Positions 1 through 5,461 of a DNA stretch of 5,969 nucleotides are shown here, piece by piece. The notes under the pieces are model-generated. The model was not told the origin of the DNA. It saw only the letters and a program-made list of their open reading frames with translations, and did not search any database. The position numbers and the translations under genes were made by a program. The stretch covers positions 1 through 5,969 of the forward strand of contig CAMCJU010000059.1 of assembly GCA_945875085.1 (NCBI GenBank), written 5' to 3'. How positions within the stretch are numbered: position 1 is the stretch's first letter; every line of letters starts with the position of its first letter. This DNA is from Candidatus Phycorickettsia trachydisci (GTDB taxonomy: Bacteria > Pseudomonadota > Alphaproteobacteria > Rickettsiales > Rickettsiaceae).

Positions 1-76
1 TGATTAAAGATTCGTTGATTATTACTCCATTCTCTACTTGTCTTACTATAATTTCAAAATTCATTTTTCTAACCAT
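1..76 (-). CDS. 5' end of an unidentified gene, cut by the left edge
   Basis: An open frame reads leftward from an ATG at 76-74 for 25 codons with no stop before the window edge. It begins MVRKMNFEIIVRQVENGV and continues IINESLI. A second in-frame ATG (64-62, residue 5) is an equally good start; neither has a convincing Shine-Dalgarno sequence. The alternating hydrophobic pattern on both sides of an E-N-G turn looks like a beta hairpin (FEIIVRQV / VIINE), which favours real coding over chance in AT-rich DNA. A weak promoter is possible on this strand (TTGCTT at 111-106, 17-nt spacer, AATAAT at 88-83). The 87-nt inverted repeat at 125-211 lies upstream. I do not recognise the family, and 25 residues are too few to assign a function. 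Confidence 0.45.
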   Translation of the reverse strand, partial: MVRKMNFEIIVRQVENGVIINESLI

Positions 77-124
77 AAAATTATTATTTTTTATAGCTAT
101 TAGTAAAGCAAATTTTTACCCATT

Positions 125-211
125 ACTCAACAAAATATTTAAGCTCCCAGCCTTATATCCCCATAGTTAAAACTAGGGGCTTTACGGCTGCATTTGGTAA
201 ATTTATTGAGT
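125..211. repeat. 87-nt imperfect inverted repeat (long hairpin)
   Basis: The two halves fold on each other in nested blocks. ACTCAA (125-130) pairs with TTGAGT (206-211), AAA (132-134) with TTT (202-204), TTTA (138-141) with TAAA (198-201), and CAGCC (148-152) with GGCTG (186-190). At the tip, CCCC (159-162) pairs with GGGG (176-179) and TAGT (164-167) with ACTA (172-175), with one bulged A and a TAAA loop. The G/C blocks stand out in a very AT-rich spacer. There is no T-run after either arm, so it is a poor intrinsic terminator. It could be a small palindromic or MITE-like repeat, or a structured leader of the gene at 1-76. The pairing is seen directly; the role is inference. Confidence 0.6.
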
Positions 212-217
212 CAATAA
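203..217. promoter_or_regulatory. 15-nt palindrome, possible operator
   Basis: TTATTGA-G-TCAATAA is a perfect 7+1+7 dyad. It overlaps the right arm of the 87-nt inverted repeat and ends 17 nt before a consensus TTGACA at 235-240. Such dyads can bind dimeric repressors, but no coding start follows at a suitable distance and AT-only dyads are common by chance, so a regulatory role is only a possibility. Confidence 0.2.
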
Positions 218-281
218 TAACTTCAATCTAAAGTTTGACAATTTAATATTACCATACTTTTTAAAAAAAATAATACTCTAG

Positions 282-407
282 TTGGATGAAAAATATCAAG
301 ATACTTTAATCAAGTTTCAAGAATTGGGGTTTCAGAAATTGGGTTTAAAGGGTAAGATTAAAGAGGTAGCATCGCGTCAAATTCCAATGACATCGATACT
401 CTTCTGA
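282..407 (+). pseudogene. Coding-like 41-codon frame, possible gene remnant or small ORF
   Basis: A frame open from just after a TAG (279-281) to TGA (405-407) encodes 41 residues, starting LDEKYQDTLIKFQELG and ending IKEVASRQIPMTSILF. Composition is protein-like (amphipathic, Lys/Glu/Gln rich, few rare residues), and the stretch is less AT-biased than the spacer to its left. The only start at the left end is TTG at 282-284, with no Shine-Dalgarno sequence, so it may be the 3' end of a decayed gene rather than an intact one. It holds a 15-nt tandem duplication (315-329 and 330-344) giving FQELG-FQKLG. It is convergent with phaB and stops 3 nt from the phaB stop codon. I do not recognise the protein, and chance is a serious alternative. 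Confidence 0.25.
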
Positions 408-410
408 TAG

Positions 411-1142
411 TTAGTGCATGTTATGGCCGCCATTGACTGCTAAAGTTTCGCCAGTTATAAATCCACTGTTATCAGATACTAAAAACAGCGCAGCTCTGGC
501 TATTTCGTCAGGATGCCCTAGTCTTTTGATTGGAATATTAGCAATGATTGCATCTAGTACGTTTTGCGGAACTTGCGCAACCATGTCTGTCATAATATAT
601 CCTGGAGCTATGGCATTGACAGTGATGTTTTTACTGGCAACCTCTCGTGCTAGAGCTTTGGTAAATCCTATGATCCCAGCTTTTGCGGCTGAGTAATTTG
701 TTTGCCCCACTTGGCCAGCTTGGGCATTTATTGAGCTAATATTTACTATTCTGCCGTAGTTCTGATTGCGCATTTTTTCAATGACGCATCTTGACATGTT
801 AAAACAAGAAGTCAGGTTTGTTCTTATTACTAATTCCCAGTCATCTACATCCATTTTGTGTAAAAACTTATCTTTTGTGATGCCCGCATTATTTATTAAT
901 ATGCTAACTGGCATGCCGAATTGCTCTTCAATTTGGTTGATTGCGGTTTTGCAAGCGCTATAGTCGGCAACATCCCATCTTTTGACATAAACATTTGCCA
1001 GCTCTTGAAATGATTTAGCTGCTAGCTCATTACTATAATAATTGGCCACTACAAGATAGCCATTCTGATGCAAGGTGTTTGATATAGCAGCGCCAATTCC
1101 TCTGGTTCCCCCGGTGACAATAGCTAGTTTACCCATAAGCAT
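411..1142 (-). CDS. phaB: Acetoacetyl-CoA reductase (PhaB-type SDR)
   Basis: Predicted cytoplasmic NAD(P)H-dependent reductase converting acetoacetyl-CoA to (R)-3-hydroxybutyryl-CoA, the monomer for PHB synthase. The 243-residue product is a classical short-chain dehydrogenase/reductase of normal family length. It has the cofactor-binding TGGTRGIG (10-17), NNAG (84-87), and the catalytic tetrad Asn109, Ser137, Tyr150 and Lys154. The block SSINAQAGQVGQTNYSAAKAG (136-156) and the C-terminal NGGHNMH match PhaB rather than the closely related FabG. That assignment is from family knowledge; FabG-like 3-oxoacyl-ACP reductase remains the main alternative. The start is either M1 or M3 (MGKLAIVTGG is a typical N-terminus); neither has a strong Shine-Dalgarno sequence. 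No phaA or phaC is in the window. It follows the RND permease on the same strand after 133 nt and probably has its own promoter (TATAAT at 1180-1175). Confidence 0.88.
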   Translation of the reverse strand: MLMGKLAIVTGGTRGIGAAISNTLHQNGYLVVANYYSNELAAKSFQELANVYVKRWDVADYSACKTAINQIEEQFGMPVSILINNAGITKDKFLHKMDVDDWELVIRTNLTSCFNMSRCVIEKMRNQNYGRIVNISSINAQAGQVGQTNYSAAKAGIIGFTKALAREVASKNITVNAIAPGYIMTDMVAQVPQNVLDAIIANIPIKRLGHPDEIARAALFLVSDNSGFITGETLAVNGGHNMH

Positions 1143-1165
1143 TAATAACCAATTTTAAGATTCAT
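1142..1165 (-). other. Seven-codon leader frame overlapping the phaB start
   Basis: ATG at 1165-1163 opens a frame MNLKIGY that ends in TAA at 1144-1142. Its last base is the first base of the phaB ATG, giving a TAATG stop-start junction typical of translational coupling. It begins only a few bases after the predicted transcription start, and phaB has no good Shine-Dalgarno sequence of its own. Chance is quite possible at this length. Confidence 0.15.
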
Positions 1166-1174
1166 TAACTTAAC

Positions 1175-1203
1175 ATTATAAGCCAATATAATCTTGACTT
1201 AAA
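1175..1203 (-). promoter_or_regulatory. Likely sigma-70-type promoter of phaB
   Basis: On the minus strand a perfect TATAAT (1180-1175) is preceded at 17 nt by TTTAAG (1203-1198), which matches TTGACA at only three positions. Transcription would start near 1168, giving a leader of roughly 26 nt before the phaB ATG at 1142. Two copies of CTAGCAA (1224-1218 and 1210-1204) sit directly upstream of the -35. The strong -10 implies that phaB can be transcribed independently of the efflux operon. Confidence 0.5.
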
Positions 1204-1275
1204 TTGCTAGACTTGCTTTGCTAGTTATTTTAAAATACTATAGTGACAAAAGAATCTACTTGGCAGAATTTTTTT

Positions 1276-4200
1276 TCAGGCGTCTTTATGCGTGAGTTTG
1301 TAGAGAAAAGGAATTACAAATAAAGTAAACACAGTTCCTGTTAGCATTCCGCCAACTATCACTAAGCCTATTGAAACCCTTGCAGCAGCACCGCCTCCTG
1401 TAGCAAGCACAAGAGGCAGAGCCCCTAAGGCAGTAGACATACTTGTCATTAAAATAGGGCGAAATCTAATTTGTGATGCTTGCATTATGCTGGCCGATAC
1501 ACTTTGGCCGCTTTCTTTAAGTTGACCAGCAAACTCAACTATCATAATTGCATTTTTAGTTACTAAGCCTATTAAAGTAATAATCCCAATGTTACTGTAC
1601 AGGTTAATGCTATTGCCAAAAAGCAGCAAAGCAATCAAAGCCCCAATAATAGAAAAAGGCACAGAAAATAATATTATTAAAGGATCTTTAAAGCTCTCAA
1701 ATTGCGCCGATAACACTAAGTAGATAAATAATAATGAAAGAGCAAAGATAAAAAGCAGCGCGCTGGACTGCTCTTGCATCCTTTTTAAACTTCCTAAAAA
1801 TTCCATTTTGACCTTATTTGCATCAAGATTATTTTTTGCGATTTCTTTAAGAACCTGGCCCTGAGCCCCCAAGCTAGCATTATCGCCTAAGTCGGCAGAA
1901 ATGCTTATAGACTTGACGTTATTGTAGTGCTGAAAGGTTTGTATTTTGCTATTTTCTTGTGTTTTTGTGGCAACTGACAAAGGGATCATGTTGCCATGCT
2001 CTGATTTTACATAAATTTTTGTTAAATCAGTTATGTGGCTCCTGTTGTTTGGCGCCAGTCTCATTACGACGTTATATATCAGATCATTCATTAAAAAGTC
2101 ACTTATATTTTTGCCAGCTATCAGATACCGTAGCGTTGCTCCTATTGCTGCAGTAGATAAGCCATACCCTTGCGCTTTATCTTTCTCGATGGTGATGTCT
2201 ATGCCCGGCGTTGAGCTTTTAAGACTTTTTTCTATATTGGAAAAATCTTTGTGCGCGCGCATTTGGGCAATAAATTTATCAGCGGCAGCATCAAGTTCTT
2301 CTAAACTACAATTTAAGCCTTGTAAATTAAATTCCACAGGCTTTTGCGCAGGGCCACTAACGGCAGATGGTAAATTAACAACAAAAGCTGATCCTTCTGG
2401 AACTTCAGATAGTTCCCTATTTAATTGAGCGCGAATTTCTTGCTGCGATTTTGAGCGCTGCGCCCAATCTTTGAGCATAATAAAACCAAATCCGCCCCCC
2501 CCGCTTGTTATTGAGATTAAATTTTCTACTTCCTTGTGCGCTAAGATAGTATTTTGCATTATATTTGAAGCTGTTTCTGCTTGAGACAAGCTTGATCCTT
2601 CGGGCATGCTAAAAAGCATCTGCAACACGCCGTCATCTTCTTGAGGGGTGAAAGTCTTGCCTACAAAACAAAAACATACCACTAGAAGCTTTATGGTAGA
2701 TAGGCATATTGCTATAAAAATTTTGCGATGCCTAAAGCTTAAATCCAATAATTTAACATACTTTTGTTCCAGATAATTCACCGCCGCCCCGAACCTTAAG
2801 ATAATCCATGGCATAGATCTATGACCTTGAGCCTCGATAAGCTTTGAGCACATCATTGGCGTTAATGTAATTGCCACAAAGCCTGATAAGATAACGCAAA
2901 AGGCCAGAGTCCAGGCAAATTCTATAAATAATTTACCTATGAAGCCTTCTAAAAAGCCAATTGGTAAAAATACTGCAGCTAAAGTAGTTGTCATGGCTAC
3001 AATTGCAAAGCCAATCTCCTTGATTGATTTAGTAGCAGCTTGAAATTTATCTAATCCTTGCTCTGTATATCTATAGGTATTTTCTAGCACAACAATAGCA
3101 TCATCAACAACAAGTCCAATTGCTAAAACCATGGCTAGTAAAGAAAAAGTATTGATTGAAAAGCCACAAAAGTGCATAAAGGCAAAGGTGCCAATTAATG
3201 AAATTGGAATCGTTACAAAAGGAATAATGGTAATGCGCCCAGAGCCAAGGAATAAATATACCACCAAGAAAACAAGCACTAAGCTTTCCAGCACAGCGTG
3301 TCCAACGGAATATATCGATGCGGAAACTGGCTTTGCTTGATCATATGCAATTGATATTTTAACGCCCTTAGGCAGACTTTGCTCAATCTTTGGCAGTGCT
3401 TTGCGTAAGTCTTTGGACAAATCTAAGATATTGGCTTTAGATTGCTTGATTAGGCCAATAGCTATTGCTTTTTGTCCGTTAAAGCGCAAGATGCTATCTT
3501 CTTCTGCGGCCTCAAAGGCTACATCAGCAACATCTCTTAATTTAACAATTCGCTTGTCTATGGTTTTTAAAATAATATTTTTAAATTCTTCAGGGTCTTT
3601 AATCCTTGAATCAAGGTTGATAGTAAAGTTGATCTTGTCTGATTTTATATCACCGGCAGGATAGTCGATATTTTGCGATTTGATGGCTCCCTCTATTTCT
3701 AAAGGCGTCATTTTATATTGATAGAGCTTTATAGGGTCTAGATTAATTTTAACCGTATAGTACTTCCCGCCGCGCACCAATCCCATGCCAACAGAATCTA
3801 TCCGCTCTAGCTGTATTAAGACTTGTTTTTCTATAATATCTGTAAGGCTTAAAGGATCATGCTGATTGCTGCTTATAATTAGCCACAAGCTTGGAAAGCC
3901 GTCTGCATCTTGTTTTGCCGCTTGGGGCAGTTGCATGTCAGAAGGAAAGCTAAAACTGATTTCTGATATTTTAGATCTTATATCGCTTAAAGCTTGGTCA
4001 AGGTCAGCATTTAGCTTGAAGAAAATAATTACTCTGGAAGTCCCAACCGAGCTGCTTGAGGAAATAAAGTCAACATTCTTAATTGAGCGCATTGATTTTT
4101 CAATCAAGTTGGTAATGTTTTTTTCCATATACTCGGCGCTAGAGCCATTGTATTGGGATGTGACTACTATTAGCGGCGGATCTACATCAGGAACGCCTCT

Positions 4201-4302
4201 GATCGATAGCTTAAAAAAAGATGTCGCCCCGACAAGCAGTATTATCAAGCTTAAAACAGTGGCAAATACTGGCCTTTTGATGCATATTTCTGATATCAAC
4301 AT
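1276..4302 (-). CDS. RND efflux pump permease, AcrB/HAE1-like
   Basis: Predicted inner-membrane, proton-driven exporter, the trimeric engine of a tripartite efflux pump. The product has 1008 residues (AcrB has 1049). The N-terminus is the usual ICIKRPVFA followed by TM1 (about 11-30). After a large periplasmic domain come TM2-6 (about 335-485), a second periplasmic domain after TM7 (about 526-547), and TM8-12 (about 847-1002). The proton-relay residues are intact: Asp400-Asp401 in GLVVDDAIVVLEN, Lys916 in GLVTKNAIMIVEF, and Arg948 in RFRPILMTS, equivalent to AcrB D407, D408, K940 and R971. SGGGGFGF (600-607) before LKDWAQR is a shortened version of the AcrB glycine-rich switch loop; it is encoded across a G8 run. 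The ATG lies 4 nt after the adaptor stop, so the two are surely co-expressed. Substrates cannot be read from sequence: drugs, bile-like compounds, dyes or lipids are all known for the family. Confidence 0.93.
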   Translation of the reverse strand: MLISEICIKRPVFATVLSLIILLVGATSFFKLSIRGVPDVDPPLIVVTSQYNGSSAEYMEKNITNLIEKSMRSIKNVDFISSSSSVGTSRVIIFFKLNADLDQALSDIRSKISEISFSFPSDMQLPQAAKQDADGFPSLWLIISSNQHDPLSLTDIIEKQVLIQLERIDSVGMGLVRGGKYYTVKINLDPIKLYQYKMTPLEIEGAIKSQNIDYPAGDIKSDKINFTINLDSRIKDPEEFKNIILKTIDKRIVKLRDVADVAFEAAEEDSILRFNGQKAIAIGLIKQSKANILDLSKDLRKALPKIEQSLPKGVKISIAYDQAKPVSASIYSVGHAVLESLVLVFLVVYLFLGSGRITIIPFVTIPISLIGTFAFMHFCGFSINTFSLLAMVLAIGLVVDDAIVVLENTYRYTEQGLDKFQAATKSIKEIGFAIVAMTTTLAAVFLPIGFLEGFIGKLFIEFAWTLAFCVILSGFVAITLTPMMCSKLIEAQGHRSMPWIILRFGAAVNYLEQKYVKLLDLSFRHRKIFIAICLSTIKLLVVCFCFVGKTFTPQEDDGVLQMLFSMPEGSSLSQAETASNIMQNTILAHKEVENLISITSGGGGFGFIMLKDWAQRSKSQQEIRAQLNRELSEVPEGSAFVVNLPSAVSGPAQKPVEFNLQGLNCSLEELDAAADKFIAQMRAHKDFSNIEKSLKSSTPGIDITIEKDKAQGYGLSTAAIGATLRYLIAGKNISDFLMNDLIYNVVMRLAPNNRSHITDLTKIYVKSEHGNMIPLSVATKTQENSKIQTFQHYNNVKSISISADLGDNASLGAQGQVLKEIAKNNLDANKVKMEFLGSLKRMQEQSSALLFIFALSLLFIYLVLSAQFESFKDPLIILFSVPFSIIGALIALLLFGNSINLYSNIGIITLIGLVTKNAIMIVEFAGQLKESGQSVSASIMQASQIRFRPILMTSMSTALGALPLVLATGGGAAARVSIGLVIVGGMLTGTVFTLFVIPFLYKLTHKDA
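2495..2502 (-). repeat. G8 homopolymer inside the RND permease gene
   Basis: Eight consecutive C on the plus strand read as G8 on the coding strand. They cover the codons GGG GGG GGC for Gly601-603 in the glycine loop. A one-base slip here would shift the frame and remove the C-terminal 400 residues, including Lys916. Runs of this length are known slippage sites in phase-variable genes of other bacteria; use as a switch here is inference. Confidence 0.85.
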
Positions 4303-4306
4303 ATTT

Positions 4307-5308
4307 TTAGCCCGCTATTTTAACTTTAGCCCCATCGTGTAATTTAGAAATTCCTTCAACTACTACTACTGAGTTCTCATCTAGATTATCAGATATAATT
4401 TCTATCATTCCATTTTGCCTAATTCCAGTTTTAACCACTAGCTCTTTGACTTTATCTCCTTGGACTAAAAAAACAACATCCCCATTGTTATTTTTGGAAA
4501 CTGCCTGCTCAGGAAGGGTTTTGGCCATATGCTCATCAAAGGCAAATTCACAATTTACCGCCGCTCCATCGGGTATGTTATGTGGGCTTTCCAGCAGTAC
4601 GCTAACTAGAAAACCTGCATTTTCTTTGGAGATATATGTGGCTTTAGCTGATATTTTGCCATCAATATCCTTGTTGTTATAGGTAATTACCACTTTGGCA
4701 TCTGAGGCGATTTTATTAATCAAAAAGTCTGGTAAATATACACGGACAACTGCTGGCTTTGTCTCGTCGATTATGCTAAATAATAGTTCAGGATTTGCTG
4801 GCCTTGCAAGCAGGTAGTCGCCTTCATTGTAATCAATCACTCCTAAAGTGCCGTCAAAAGGAGCTGTATAGACCATGCCTTGATATTCTTTTTTAGCTTT
4901 TGCTAAAGCTAATTTTGCAGCACTAGCTTGCAGCTTCATATTTTCTAATGCTTCAAGGCTAATGACTTTTTTATCATATAAATTTTGATTTCTTTTTAAA
5001 GATAGTGCAGCTTCGTTATAGCTACTTTGCGCTTGCAAAATAAGGCTTTCTGCCAAGTCTTTTTCTATTGTAAGAATGACTTCGCCATTACTGACCCTTT
5101 GGCCTTGTTTCTTGCTAATAAAATCGATCACGCCACTTTGACTTGCAAAAAAATCTTTTCGTTTCGACGCGCTAGCACTGCCAGCAGCATTGTATCGTTG
5201 ATAAACCTGATGTTGCAAACAAGTCGCAGTTTTTATATTAGTGATAAAATCTTCCTTAGCATACGAAGAAAATGCAAGGCTTAGTATCAAAAGAGCAATT
5301 CGATGCAT
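4307..5308 (-). CDS. RND efflux periplasmic adaptor (membrane fusion protein)
   Basis: Predicted periplasmic adaptor bridging the RND permease to an outer-membrane channel. The 333 residues start with a Sec signal peptide (about 1-17, MHRIALLILSLAFSSYA). There is no lipobox, so unlike AcrA it is probably not lipid-anchored. Two half-lipoyl segments (about 56-84 and 146-180) flank an alpha-helical hairpin (about 86-143). The hairpin tip carries Arg106-x3-Leu110-x6-Ser117, the RLS spacing with which AcrA-type adaptors contact TolC. A beta-barrel segment (about 184-260) and a membrane-proximal segment (about 262-333) follow. It is somewhat shorter than AcrA (397 residues), mainly in the hairpin. 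An in-frame TAA four codons upstream (5320-5318) limits the start to the ATG used. No strong Shine-Dalgarno sequence is seen. It is the first gene of the adaptor-permease operon; no TolC-type channel gene or TetR-type regulator is adjacent. Confidence 0.9.
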   Translation of the reverse strand: MHRIALLILSLAFSSYAKEDFITNIKTATCLQHQVYQRYNAAGSASASKRKDFFASQSGVIDFISKKQGQRVSNGEVILTIEKDLAESLILQAQSSYNEAALSLKRNQNLYDKKVISLEALENMKLQASAAKLALAKAKKEYQGMVYTAPFDGTLGVIDYNEGDYLLARPANPELLFSIIDETKPAVVRVYLPDFLINKIASDAKVVITYNNKDIDGKISAKATYISKENAGFLVSVLLESPHNIPDGAAVNCEFAFDEHMAKTLPEQAVSKNNNGDVVFLVQGDKVKELVVKTGIRQNGMIEIISDNLDENSVVVVEGISKLHDGAKVKIAG

Positions 5309-5349
5309 AAAAATACTTTAAGTTTTATCTTAAATTCTAAAAGTAAACC

Positions 5350-5378
5350 TTTAATTATCCTACAATTATTTGTATAAT
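5350..5378 (+). promoter_or_regulatory. Candidate upstream promoter of the lipoprotein gene
   Basis: A perfect TATAAT at 5373-5378 lies 17 nt after TTTAAT (5350-5355). The small dyad TACAA-TTAT-TTGTA (5361-5374) overlaps the spacer and the start of the -10, where a regulator could act. The leader would be about 75 nt. It lies in the 153-nt region from which the adaptor gene is also transcribed, in the opposite direction. Confidence 0.35.
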
Positions 5379-5381
5379 CAT

Positions 5382-5409
5382 TTGAATATATCTGAAATTG
5401 TTATATTAT
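5382..5409 (+). promoter_or_regulatory. Candidate second promoter of the lipoprotein gene
   Basis: TTGAAT (5382-5387), a 16-nt spacer and TATTAT (5404-5409) give a reasonable sigma-70-type match, with a leader of about 45 nt. The region is so AT-rich that only one of the two candidate promoters, or neither, may be used. Confidence 0.3.
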
Positions 5410-5447
5410 TTACATCAATGAATAACTTATAGATAAATAGCTACAAA

Positions 5448-5452
5448 AAGGA
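5448..5452 (+). promoter_or_regulatory. Ribosome binding site of the lipoprotein gene
   Basis: AAGGA ends 9 nt before the ATG at 5462. It is the clearest Shine-Dalgarno sequence in the window and fixes the start of the partial gene that follows. Confidence 0.7.
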
Positions 5453-5461
5453 AAATATTTT

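Larger units (their letters stand above)
77..410. other. AT-rich intergenic spacer between the left-edge gene and phaB
   Basis: This stretch of about 330 bases holds no full-length gene. It contains a short hairpin (GTAAA at 103-107 with TTTAC at 115-119), the 87-nt imperfect inverted repeat at 125-211, a 15-nt palindrome at 203-217, a consensus TTGACA at 235-240 on the plus strand without a good -10 partner, an A8 run at 263-270, and a 41-codon coding-like frame at 282-407. Both flanking genes read leftward, so the spacer lies downstream of phaB and upstream of the left-edge gene. I see no classical GC-rich hairpin plus T-run terminator for phaB here. Confidence 0.6.

Noticed and set aside
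125..211. tRNA or intrinsic terminator reading of the hairpin
   Set aside because: There is no cloverleaf, T-loop or CCA-proximal stem, and no T-run follows either arm.
235..260. Plus-strand promoter with TTGACA at 235-240
   Set aside because: The nearest -10-like hexamer (TACTTT, 255-260) is only 14 nt away and at 17 nt there is only TTTTTA; no credible gene follows.
418..696. 92-codon plus-strand frame opposite phaB
   Set aside because: It is antisense to the catalytic half of an intact SDR enzyme; no independent support.
1226..1237. TATTTTAAAATA palindrome as terminator of the efflux operon
   Set aside because: It is a 12-nt A/T-only palindrome with no loop and no T-run behind it; such runs are expected in this composition.
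2033..2428. 131-codon plus-strand frame inside the permease gene
   Set aside because: It is antisense to conserved RND sequence and encodes nothing recognisable.
3866..4342. 158-codon plus-strand frame opposite the start of the permease and end of the adaptor
   Set aside because: It is antisense to two clearly conserved proteins and crosses their junction; it is a by-product of their codon usage.
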